The notes under the pieces: model-generated
What the model saw: only the letters and a program-made list of their open reading frames with translations
Told to the model about the DNA's origin: nothing
The model's database searches: none
Position numbers and translations under genes: made by a program
Shown here: piece after piece, positions 33,339 to 40,985 of the stretch
Layout of the letters: every line of letters begins with the position of its first letter
How positions within the stretch are numbered: position 1 is the first letter of the stretch
NCBI RefSeq assembly: GCF_014281125.1
Contig: NZ_JACOEA010000002.1
Coordinates: 317,886 to 381,885 of the forward strand
Reading direction: 5' to 3'
Source of the DNA: Lawsonibacter celer
Lineage (GTDB): Bacteria > Bacillota > Clostridia > Oscillospirales > Oscillospiraceae
Length of the DNA stretch: 64,000 nucleotides

Positions 33339-33377
33339 ACCTAAATCTCGCATGTCTACCAATTCCATCATACCCGC
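33339..33377 (-). tRNA. tRNA-Leu(UAG), 5' half (gene split by the island; attR side)
   Basis: Minus strand from 33377: acceptor GCGGGTA, D arm with a perfect ATG/CAT stem around GAATTGGTAGA, 5' anticodon strand CGAGA, loop TTTAGGT (33345-33339). After the loop the sequence no longer pairs with CGAGA and enters the island. It complements the 3' half at 10894-10946 in every stem. Its promoter is intact upstream. Confidence 0.88.
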
Positions 33378-33392
33378 GTAGAAGTAATATTT

Positions 33393-33421
33393 ATTTTACC
33401 ATTTGCCGTGCAAAAAGTCAA
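33393..33421 (-). promoter_or_regulatory. Promoter of the split tRNA-Leu gene
   Basis: Minus strand TTGACT (33421-33416), 17-bp spacer, TAAAAT (33398-33393), 15 bp before the tRNA 5' end. With the island in place it would read through the 5' half into the intact tRNA-Leu at 33260. Its -35 box abuts that of the divergent pyridoxal kinase promoter. Confidence 0.8.
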
Positions 33422-33450
33422 TTGCGCTGAACCCGCACGGAGGCTATAAT
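33422..33450 (+). promoter_or_regulatory. Promoter of the pyridoxal kinase gene
   Basis: TTGCGC and a perfect TATAAT (33445-33450) spaced by 17 bp, 38 bp before the start codon, back to back with the tRNA-Leu promoter. Confidence 0.7.
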
Positions 33451-33488
33451 AGGTACCATGAAAAACCGTAGCAAAAGGGGGAAGCGCC

Positions 33489-34334
33489 ATGAACTGCGCG
33501 CCGAAAATTGCCGTAATCCAGGACATCTCCGGGTTCGGCCGCTGCTCTATGACGGTGGCGCTGCCTGTAATGAGCGCCATGGGCGGACAGTGCTGTCCGC
33601 TGCCCACTGCCTACCTGTCTGCCCACACGGCCTTCCCGGCCTCGGACAACGCCGCATTTCTGGACTTGACGGAGCAGATGCAGCGGACCAGCCGCCACTG
33701 GCGGGAGCTGAGCGTCACATTTGACGCCGTCTACAGCGGGTTTCTGGGCAGTCTTGCGCAGATTGATCTGATTGCGCAGTTTACCGCCGACTTCCGGCAG
33801 AGCCACACCCTGGTGCTGACTGACCCGGTCATGGGCGACCACGGGAAGCCTTACCGCACCTATACACCGTCCATGTGCCGCCGCATGGGGGAACTGGCCA
33901 GCCGGGCGGATGTGATTACCCCCAACTTGACGGAGGCCGCCCTGCTGCTGGGGGAGGATTATGCCGACGCGCCCCGGAGTGAGGCGGGGATGCGGGAATG
34001 GCTGAGGCGCCTGTCGCTGAATGGAAAGCGCTCGGTGGTCATCACTGGCGTCAGCCTCGCGTCCGAGCAGCTGGGCGCCGGCTGCTTTGACCGGGAGAGC
34101 GGACGAACGCATTTTGCCATGGCCCGTCAGGAACCAGGACAATTCCCGGGCACCGGAGACCTGTTTGCCAGCGTGGTGCTGGGTGATCTGCTCCGGGGGC
34201 AGACTCTGCCCCACGGGGTGGAGCTGGCGGTGGCCTTTGTACAGCAGTGTGTGCACCGTACCCTGGCCCTGGGAACGCCCACGCTGGAGGGCGTTCAGTT
34301 TGAGCAGCTGCTGGGAGAGCTGATCCGGAAATAG
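33489..34334 (+). CDS. pdxY: Pyridoxal/pyridoxamine kinase (PdxY/PdxK family)
   Basis: Phosphorylates B6 vitamers (salvage). 281 residues of the ribokinase fold. Features: VIQDISGFGRCSMTVALPVM at the N-terminus, LTDPVMGDHGKPY, DVITPNLTEAALLLG, VVITGVSL and the catalytic-Asp region PGTGDLFASVVLGDLLRG. It complements the PdxST synthesis genes elsewhere in the window. The gene is close to PdxY/PdxK, less likely hydroxymethylpyrimidine kinase because the VMGDxGKxY signature fits pyridoxal kinases. First host gene after the right edge of the island. Confidence 0.9.
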   Translation: MNCAPKIAVIQDISGFGRCSMTVALPVMSAMGGQCCPLPTAYLSAHTAFPASDNAAFLDLTEQMQRTSRHWRELSVTFDAVYSGFLGSLAQIDLIAQFTADFRQSHTLVLTDPVMGDHGKPYRTYTPSMCRRMGELASRADVITPNLTEAALLLGEDYADAPRSEAGMREWLRRLSLNGKRSVVITGVSLASEQLGAGCFDRESGRTHFAMARQEPGQFPGTGDLFASVVLGDLLRGQTLPHGVELAVAFVQQCVHRTLALGTPTLEGVQFEQLLGELIRK

Positions 34335-34438
34335 GTCCGAAGGGGCGCTCTTGGGCGTCCCTTCCCCTTGTATTTGGGACTGTTTCCCGCCAATCGTGGT
34401 ATACTATAGCCAAGCCACACAGGAAAGGAATTCGTGTT

Positions 34439-36511
34439 ATGACCAATGAAAAACAGCCCGCTGGGACGGTGACAGGCGTATACCAGGCCGCCAGCCGCGG
34501 CTTTGGCTTTGTGACTCCGGAGGGATCGGCCGGCCGGGAGGCGGACTTTTTCATCCCGCCCAGAGCGGAGGGCGGCGCCTGGAACGGGGACAAGGTGACC
34601 GTCCTGCCTGAAAAGGTGCCGGCCGGGGAGGGGGCCAAACGCGCCGCCCGGGTGATCCGCGTGCTGGAACGGGCCAACCGAACCGTCACCGGCGTCATCC
34701 ACAAGCACAACCGGGAGACCTGGCTCCAGCCGGACAGCGACCGCCTCCCCGGCCCCATTCAGGTGGTCGGAAAGGGCAGCCGGGCCCGGGCGGGCGACAA
34801 GGCCGCCGTGGCCATGACCAGCTTCGGCAGCGCCAAGCATCCGCCCATGGGCACCCTGCGGGAGGTCTTTGGCCGGGACGGCAGCCGTCAGGCCGCCGTG
34901 GCCGCGATCCTCTACAACTATGAAATTGACCCGGAATTTCCGGCGGCGGTGCTGGCTCAGGCCGAGGAGGCCCCCCAGTCCGTACCGCCGGAGGCCCTGG
35001 ACGGGCGGCTGGACCTGCGCGGGAAAGTCGTCATCACCATTGACGGGGCCTCCTCCAAGGATCTGGACGACGCGGTGAGCCTGGAGCGGGACGAGGAGGG
35101 CCGCCGGGTGCTGGGAGTCCATATCGCGGACGTGAGCCACTATGTGCCGGCGGGCTCTCCCCTGGACCTGGAGGCCTGGGAGCGGGGGACCTCCGTGTAT
35201 TTCGCCGACCAGGTGGTGCCCATGCTGCCCAGGCAGCTCTCCAACGGCATCTGCTCCCTCAACCCCCAGGTGGACCGGCTGACCCTGTCCTGCCTGATGA
35301 CGCTGGACGCGGATGGGGCTGTGGTCGGGCATACCATCGTAAAGAGCGTCATCCGCACCGCAGAGCGCATGACCTATGAGGACTGCAACGTGCTGCTGGA
35401 CCCGGAGCGCCTGGCGGAGTCTCCCTCCCTGGGGGAGCGGTACGCCCGGATTCTGCCCATGCTGAAGGACATGGCCGTCCTGGCCGGGGTGCTGGAGCGC
35501 CGCCGGAAGCTGCGGGGCAGCCTGGATCTGGAGAGCAGCGAGAGCTATATCGTCTGCGACGGGTCCGGCGCGCCGGTGGAGGTGCGCACCCGCCGCCAGG
35601 GGGTGAGCGAGCGGCTCATTGAATCCTTTATGCTCTCCGCCAACGAGTGCGTGGCCGAGCATCTGAACCGGCTGGAAAAGCCCGCCGTCTACCGGGTCCA
35701 TGAGAAGCCCTCCCCGGATAAGACGGAGACCCTGCGCGCCATGCTCGCCCCCCTGGGCTATACCCTGCGCCAGGCTGACCAGTTCTCCCTGCAGAAGCTG
35801 CTGGAGCAGGTCAGGGACAAGCAGGAGGGGCCGGCGGTGTCCACCATGGTGCTCCGCTCCCTGATGAAGGCCCGGTACGACGCCGCCAACCTGGGTCACT
35901 TCGGCCTGGCCGCGGAGTACTACTGCCACTTCACCTCCCCCATCCGCCGCTATCCCGACCTGATGGTCCACCGCATCCTCACCGCCCTGCTGGAGGGTAG
36001 ACTCAGGGGTGGCACGGAGAAGAAGCTGGCCGCCGCGGCCCAAAAGGCGGCGGTACAGTCCTCCCAGCGGGAGCTGGCCGCCCAGGCCGCTGAACGTGAG
36101 ATCGAAAAGCGCTATATGGCCGAATATATGGCCGGGCATGTGGGGGAGACCTTCCCCGGTGCCGTGTCCGGCGTGACCCGCTTCGGGCTGTTCATTATGC
36201 TGGAAAATGGTGTGGAGGGGCTGCTCCCCGCAGAGGTCCTTCCCGACGACGCCTATCACTATGACGAGACCCGCATGTGCCTCACCGGAGAGCGGACGGG
36301 CGCGGCGTTCTCCTTTGGGATGCCTCTGGAGGTCCTGTGCGCCGCCGCCGACCCGGGCAGCGGGCAGATCGACTTCCGTCTGGCCGGATCAGAGGCGCCC
36401 CGCCCGTCCCCGGGCCGGCGGGAGAAGAAGTCCGCCCCCCTGCCCGCGCAGAAGCGGCGGGGACGGGCCATGCATGTGCCCAAGGGCCGCAGGGGGCGAA
36501 AGCGTCGCTGA
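34439..36511 (+). CDS. rnr: Ribonuclease R
   Basis: Processive 3'-5' exoribonuclease for structured RNA, mRNA turnover and tmRNA-linked decay. 690 residues. Domains in order: cold-shock-like domains (FGFVTPEG near residue 25), RNB catalytic domain with the Asp cluster (TIDGASSKDLDDAVSL) and FTSPIRRYPDLMVHRIL, S1 domain (VGETFPGAVSGVTRFGLFIM), and a basic tail (GRRGRKRR). Slightly short of the usual 700-800 at the N-terminus. No secG or smpB is visible beside it. Confidence 0.95.
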   Translation: MTNEKQPAGTVTGVYQAASRGFGFVTPEGSAGREADFFIPPRAEGGAWNGDKVTVLPEKVPAGEGAKRAARVIRVLERANRTVTGVIHKHNRETWLQPDSDRLPGPIQVVGKGSRARAGDKAAVAMTSFGSAKHPPMGTLREVFGRDGSRQAAVAAILYNYEIDPEFPAAVLAQAEEAPQSVPPEALDGRLDLRGKVVITIDGASSKDLDDAVSLERDEEGRRVLGVHIADVSHYVPAGSPLDLEAWERGTSVYFADQVVPMLPRQLSNGICSLNPQVDRLTLSCLMTLDADGAVVGHTIVKSVIRTAERMTYEDCNVLLDPERLAESPSLGERYARILPMLKDMAVLAGVLERRRKLRGSLDLESSESYIVCDGSGAPVEVRTRRQGVSERLIESFMLSANECVAEHLNRLEKPAVYRVHEKPSPDKTETLRAMLAPLGYTLRQADQFSLQKLLEQVRDKQEGPAVSTMVLRSLMKARYDAANLGHFGLAAEYYCHFTSPIRRYPDLMVHRILTALLEGRLRGGTEKKLAAAAQKAAVQSSQRELAAQAAEREIEKRYMAEYMAGHVGETFPGAVSGVTRFGLFIMLENGVEGLLPAEVLPDDAYHYDETRMCLTGERTGAAFSFGMPLEVLCAAADPGSGQIDFRLAGSEAPRPSPGRREKKSAPLPAQKRRGRAMHVPKGRRGRKRR

Positions 36512-36540
36512 GCCCCGTCCAAAATACCTGCAGACAAGAA

Positions 36541-36579
36541 CGCGCGCCGCCCGGCAGGATGCCGGGCGGCGCGCGTTTT
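36541..36579 (+). terminator. Terminator of rnr (convergent with icd)
   Basis: 15-bp GC stem (CGCGCGCCGCCCGGC / GCCGGGCGGCGCGCG) then TTTT, 29 bp after the rnr stop. Confidence 0.9.
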
Positions 36580-36588
36580 CATCTGTAT

Positions 36589-37806
36589 TTATCCAGCCAG
36601 GGCCTTGTCCAGATTCTCCCTGATGGCCTGGAGGAACTCGGCGGTGGTCACCGATTTGGCGGGAGCCGCTCCCTCCCACAGCCCGGCCAGGTCCTTGGTC
36701 ATAACGCCGCTTTCAATGGTGGCGATGCTGGCCCGCTCCAGCTTGCGGGCAAAGTCCGCCAGGGCGGGAATGCCGTCCAGCTCGCCCCGTTTGGCCAGGG
36801 CGCCCGTCCAGGCGAAGAGGGTGGCCATGGGGTTGGTGGAGGGATTCTCCCCCTCCAGATAGCGGTAGTAGTGGCGGGTCACCGTGCCGTGGGCCGCCTC
36901 GTACTCATACTTGCCGTCGGGTGAGACCAACACAGAGGTCATCATGGCCAAACTGCCGAAGGCGGTGGAGACCATATCGCTCATCACATCGCCGTCGTAG
37001 TTCTTGCACGCCCAGATAAAGCCGCCCTGGGAGCGGATCACCCGGGCCACCGCGTCGTCAATGAGGGTATAGAAATATTCAATGCCCAGGCGCTCAAACT
37101 GGTCCTTATATTCGGCGTCGTAGATGTCCTGGAAAATGTCCTTGAAGGTATGGTCGTACTTTTTGGAAATGGTGTCCTTGGTGGAGAACCACAGGTCCTG
37201 CCGGGTGTCAATGGCGTACTGGAAGCAGGAGCGGGCAAAGGAGGTGATGGAGCTGTCCTTATTGTACTGGCCCTGGAGCACACCGGCGCACTCGAAATTG
37301 TAAATGGTCTGGCGGAAGTCCTTTCCGTCGGCGCCGGAGAACACCAGCTCCGCCACGCCGGGGCCGGGCACCCGGTACTCCGTGGCCCGATAGACGTCGC
37401 CATAGGCGTGACGGGCAATGGTAATGGGCTGCTTCCAGGTCTTGACCACCGGAGAGATGCCCTTGACCATGATGGGGGCGCGGAACACGGTGCCGTCCAG
37501 GATCGCCCGGATGGTGCCGTTGGGGGACTTCCACATTTCGGTCAGGTTATACTCATCCAACCGCTGGGCGTTGGGGGTGATGGTGGCGCACTTGACGGCC
37601 ACGCCGTACTTTTTCGTTGCCTCAGCGGAATCCACCGTCACCTGGTCGGCGGTGCGCTCCCGCTCGGGCAGACCCAGGTCGTAATATTCGGTCTTGAGCT
37701 CAATATAGGGAAGGAGCAGCACGTCCTTGATGTCCTTCCACAGGATACGGGTCATCTCGTCTCCGTCCATCTCCACCAGGGGAGTGGTCATTTGAATCTT
37801 TTCCAT
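36589..37806 (-). CDS. icd: Isocitrate dehydrogenase, NADP-dependent
   Basis: Oxidative decarboxylation of isocitrate to 2-oxoglutarate. 405 residues from the ATG at 37806 (AGGAGG upstream). It belongs to the type II, eukaryote-like subfamily: [20 protein letters not shown] at the start, [50 protein letters not shown], and [20 protein letters not shown]. In fermentative Firmicutes it serves glutamate synthesis. No citrate synthase or aconitase lies nearby. Confidence 0.96.
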   Translation of the reverse strand: MEKIQMTTPLVEMDGDEMTRILWKDIKDVLLLPYIELKTEYYDLGLPERERTADQVTVDSAEATKKYGVAVKCATITPNAQRLDEYNLTEMWKSPNGTIRAILDGTVFRAPIMVKGISPVVKTWKQPITIARHAYGDVYRATEYRVPGPGVAELVFSGADGKDFRQTIYNFECAGVLQGQYNKDSSITSFARSCFQYAIDTRQDLWFSTKDTISKKYDHTFKDIFQDIYDAEYKDQFERLGIEYFYTLIDDAVARVIRSQGGFIWACKNYDGDVMSDMVSTAFGSLAMMTSVLVSPDGKYEYEAAHGTVTRHYYRYLEGENPSTNPMATLFAWTGALAKRGELDGIPALADFARKLERASIATIESGVMTKDLAGLWEGAAPAKSVTTAEFLQAIRENLDKALAG

Positions 37807-37849
37807 GTACGGGCCTCCTAAGCACGTTTGCTCTCTCAAAGGATGTTTT

Positions 37850-37878
37850 ATTATACTCGTTTCCCTGTAAAAAGGCAA
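37850..37878 (-). promoter_or_regulatory. Promoter of icd
   Basis: Minus strand TTGCCT, 17-bp spacer, perfect TATAAT (37855-37850), about 44 bp before the start codon. Confidence 0.75.
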
Positions 37879-37953
37879 GGGAGCGGCCGTTTTTTCACAG
37901 TTTCCACAATTGCTTTTTCCTTACCGGCGCAGTATTCTATTGAAACGAGACAG

Positions 37954-39294
37954 ATGATTGGGAGATGCGCATCCGTGTTTGACAACCGTTCCCTGAAAAA
38001 ATTGATTGTTCCTCTGGTGATTGAGCAGTTCCTGGCCGTTCTGGTGGGCATGGCGGATATTATGATGGTATCCTCCGCCGGGGAGGCAGCGGTATCCAGC
38101 GTAGCTCTGGTGGATCTGATCAACGTACTGATCATCAATGTGTTCTCCGCCCTGGCCACCGGCGGCGCCGTGGTGGCCGCCCAGGCCATCGGCGCCCAGG
38201 ACCTGGACCGGGCCGGTCGGGTGGCCAATCAGCTTCTGTACATCGTCTGCGCCATCTCCCTGGCCGTGATGGCCCTGGTGCTCTGCTTTAAAACTCCCCT
38301 GCTGGGCCTTCTCTTTGGCCGGGTGGAGCCGGCGGTGATGGAGGGCGCGGTCACCTATTTTGTCATCTCCGCCTGGTCCTATCCCTTTATCGCCATTTAC
38401 AACGCCTGCGCGGCCCTGCTGCGCGCCATGGGCAACTCCAGGGCCTCCATGTATGTCTCCGCCCTGATGAACGGCCTGAATGTGGCGGGCAACGCGCTTC
38501 TGGTCTATGGGTTCCACATGGGCGTGGCCGGAGTAGCCCTGCCCTCTCTCTTCTCCCGGGCCGTGGCGTCGGTCATTATGCTGGCCCTGCTCCACTCCGT
38601 CCATAACCCTGTGCGCGTGCAGCACCTGCTCCGCTTTCGTTTTGAGCCGCCTATCATGGGGAAAATCCTCCGCATCGGGGTCCCCAACGGCCTGGAAAAC
38701 AGCATGTTCCAGCTGGGCCGTGTGCTGCTGGTGAGTATGATCTCCACCTTCGGCACCGCCCAGATTGCCGCCAACGCCGTGGCCAACAACATCGACGCCT
38801 TCGGGATTCTGCCCGCCCAAGCCATCGGTCTGGCTCTCATTACCGTGGTCGGTCAATGCGTGGGCGCAGAGAACTGGGACCAGGTACGGCTGTACACCAA
38901 GAAGCTGATGAAGCTGGCCTACGGGTGCATGATCGCCCTTGACATTCCCCTGCTGCTGGCCCTTCCCCTGATCCTGCGGGTCTACAACCTCTCCCCGGAG
39001 GCCTACCGCTGCGCGTTCCTGCTCATCTGCATCCATAACGGCTGCGGCATGGTGCTCTGGCCCGCCTCCTTTACGCTTCCAAACGCCCTGCGGGCCGCCG
39101 GCGATGTGAAGCTGCCCATGGTGGTCTCCATCGCCTCCATGGCCGCTGTGCGGCTGGGCTTCAGCTATGTGCTGGGCGTCCACTTTGGTCTGGGCGTGAT
39201 CGGCGTATGGATCGCCATGGTGTGCGACTGGGTGGTGCGGGTTGTCTGTTTCCTGCTGCGGGTGCGCCGCAAGCTCTGGAAAAATCACCCCTGA
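37954..39294 (+). CDS. MATE family efflux transporter
   Basis: 446 residues, about twelve hydrophobic segments in two six-helix halves. MATE features: FLAVLVGMADIMMVSSAGEA in helix 1-2 and the internal repeat FQLGRVLLVSMISTFGTAQI. These proteins export cationic drugs or metabolites in exchange for Na+ or H+. Start could be the ATG at 37954 or a GTG at 37975 that has GGGAG upstream. Substrate unknown. Confidence 0.92.
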   Translation: MIGRCASVFDNRSLKKLIVPLVIEQFLAVLVGMADIMMVSSAGEAAVSSVALVDLINVLIINVFSALATGGAVVAAQAIGAQDLDRAGRVANQLLYIVCAISLAVMALVLCFKTPLLGLLFGRVEPAVMEGAVTYFVISAWSYPFIAIYNACAALLRAMGNSRASMYVSALMNGLNVAGNALLVYGFHMGVAGVALPSLFSRAVASVIMLALLHSVHNPVRVQHLLRFRFEPPIMGKILRIGVPNGLENSMFQLGRVLLVSMISTFGTAQIAANAVANNIDAFGILPAQAIGLALITVVGQCVGAENWDQVRLYTKKLMKLAYGCMIALDIPLLLALPLILRVYNLSPEAYRCAFLLICIHNGCGMVLWPASFTLPNALRAAGDVKLPMVVSIASMAAVRLGFSYVLGVHFGLGVIGVWIAMVCDWVVRVVCFLLRVRRKLWKNHP

Positions 39295-39301
39295 AATATT
39301 A

Positions 39302-39335
39302 AAAAAGGACCGCTTCTCCGGAAGCGGTCCTTTTT
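39302..39335. terminator. Bidirectional terminator between MATE and hydrogenase genes
   Basis: Perfect AAAAAGGACCGCTTC / GAAGCGGTCCTTTTT stem, A-run and T-run on the two sides, serving both converging genes. Confidence 0.92.
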
Positions 39336-39340
39336 ATGCG

Positions 39341-40777
39341 TCATTTACCCACCTTGGCGCTCTCTCCCGCGCACTCCAGCGCGGCGGCGATGGTACGCCC
39401 CTCCGCCTGTTTGGCATGGCGGTCCACATCCCCCTGGTTCTTGGGGCTGCGGATCAGCTGGGCCGGCCCCTGAACACAGCCGCCCTCACAGGCCATGCCC
39501 TCAATAAAATTGAAGTCTCCAACGCCCTTGGCGGCCTTCAGGAATGCCACCCGGCAGGCGTCCAGTCCGCTGCAGGGCATGGGCCTGAGGGTGAAATCCG
39601 CGCCCTGCTCCTTGAGCACCTCGGCCACAGCCGCGCTCACGCCGCCGCTGCGGGCAAAGCTGCGACCGAAGCCGCTGGCCTGATCCAGCTCCGCCTCCTC
39701 CAGCTGGGATACTTCGATGTCCCTGGATTCAAACAGAGCGTACAGCTCCTCAAAGGTAAGGGCGCAATCCACCGCCCCCATGGTCTTGCCCAGCTTAATC
39801 TCCTTCTTCTTGGCCACACAGGGGCCGATAAAGACCACTTTGCACGCCGGGTCCTGTTTTTTCAGATGGCGGGCCGCCATGACCATGGGCGAGGGGGTGG
39901 CGGAGATCAGGTGGGCCTGCTCCGGAAAATTCTTCTCCACAAATTCCACAAAGGCCGGGCAGCAGGAGGAGGCCAGCATCCCCTTCTCCACCAGCTCCTC
40001 CGCCTCCTGCTTAGCGGTCATGTCGGCGCCCAGCGCCACCTCCACCACATCGTGGAAGCCGAGCATCTTCAGCCCCGTGACCACCTGTCCCAGCTCAGCG
40101 GGGGCGAACTGCCCGGCAATGGAGGGCGCCACGGCGGCATACACCCGGTAATTCCAGCGCTCCGCTCCCTGAAGCATGGCGATCGTGTCCACAATATAGG
40201 ACTTGTCCATAATGGCGCCGAAGGGGCACTGGTACACACAGGCGCCGCAGGAGGTACACTTAGAGGGATCCACAGAGGCCTTCTTGTCCTCCCCCATGGA
40301 GATGGCCCCGGCCTTACAGCTGCGCTCACAGGGGCGCTGATGCTTTTCAATCGCGCCATAGGGGCAGGCGCTGACACATCGGCCGCAGGAGATGCACTTG
40401 CTGTGGTCGATCACTGCCCGGTGGTTGACGATGGTGATGGCGTCCTTAGGGCAGGTATGGACACAGCGGGTGGCAATACAGCCCCGGCAGGCAGGCCCCA
40501 CGGCAATCTCCGTCACCGGGCACTCGTCGCAGGCAATGGGGAGCACCTCCACCATGCTGGGACTGGTCTGGTCCCCGCCCATGGCCACCTTCACCCGCTG
40601 GGAAATGATGGCCCGCTCTTTATAAATACAGCAGCGCATCAGGGCCTCCGGTCCGGGGATAATCTCCTCCGGAATATCCAGTACGCCCATCTGCAGATTG
40701 TTTTTCCATGCCTGGCGGGCCACGGCCACCAGCACATCGTTCTTCAGTTCCTGTACGCTGGTCTCAAATACCCGCAT
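39341..40777 (-). CDS. [FeFe]-hydrogenase-like protein with ferredoxin domains
   Basis: 478 residues. N-terminal half has cysteines for several [4Fe-4S] clusters (CISCGRCVSACPYGAI, CTSCGACVYQCPFGAI, plus CRGCIATRCVHTCPKDAI). The C-terminal half is the H-cluster domain with variants of the three signatures: SSCCPAF (L1), FIGPCVAKKKE (L2) and GMACEGGCVQGP (L3). This layout fits the monomeric group B type of Firmicutes rather than classical HydA1. Probably couples ferredoxin to H2; some relatives have unproven activity. No maturation genes are in the window. Confidence 0.88.
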   Translation of the reverse strand: MRVFETSVQELKNDVLVAVARQAWKNNLQMGVLDIPEEIIPGPEALMRCCIYKERAIISQRVKVAMGGDQTSPSMVEVLPIACDECPVTEIAVGPACRGCIATRCVHTCPKDAITIVNHRAVIDHSKCISCGRCVSACPYGAIEKHQRPCERSCKAGAISMGEDKKASVDPSKCTSCGACVYQCPFGAIMDKSYIVDTIAMLQGAERWNYRVYAAVAPSIAGQFAPAELGQVVTGLKMLGFHDVVEVALGADMTAKQEAEELVEKGMLASSCCPAFVEFVEKNFPEQAHLISATPSPMVMAARHLKKQDPACKVVFIGPCVAKKKEIKLGKTMGAVDCALTFEELYALFESRDIEVSQLEEAELDQASGFGRSFARSGGVSAAVAEVLKEQGADFTLRPMPCSGLDACRVAFLKAAKGVGDFNFIEGMACEGGCVQGPAQLIRSPKNQGDVDRHAKQAEGRTIAAALECAGESAKVGK

Positions 40778-40829
40778 AAAAGCACTCCTTCCGCGCCGTC
40801 ACAGTTTTTGTTATATTTTTAACATGGTT

Positions 40830-40859
40830 ATTGTATCTCGTTTCCGCTCCTTCTGTCAA
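40830..40859 (-). promoter_or_regulatory. Promoter of the hydrogenase gene
   Basis: Minus strand perfect TTGACA (40859-40854), 18-bp spacer, TACAAT (40835-40830). Confidence 0.75.
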
Positions 40860-40985
40860 TTGTAAGGATTTCTTGCTTTCTCAGAATTTCCCCGGCTATT
40901 TTGGAAAACGCGCGGGTTTATACCCAACAGTTCTGGGAAATGTGGTACAATAGCAGCACAGATTCTCTTTTCCGAGGAGGCCCCT

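Larger units (their letters stand above)
10947..33345. mobile_element. 22.4-kb integrated island in the anticodon loop of tRNA-Leu(UAG)
   Basis: The two halves of one tRNA-Leu gene lie at 10894-10946 and 33339-33377, and the 7-bp anticodon loop (ACCTAAA on the plus strand) is present at both edges, as expected for the recombination core. Imperfect inverted repeats ACCTCAGTGAAGG (10956-10968) and ACCTTAGTGAAGG (minus, 33332-33320) lie just inside the two ends. The island encodes relaxase, MobC, an oriT-like region and two serine recombinases, but no tyrosine integrase and no type IV secretion genes, so it is probably mobilizable rather than self-transmissible. Its genes have lower GC than the flanks, most clearly at 31.7-33.2 kb. 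Confidence 0.85.

Noticed and set aside
34295..36259. 654-codon open frame antisense to rnr
   Set aside because: RNase R on the plus strand has complete domains; the antisense frame is a GC-driven shadow, as are similar long frames opposite the MATE, hydrogenase, YedE and MurT genes.
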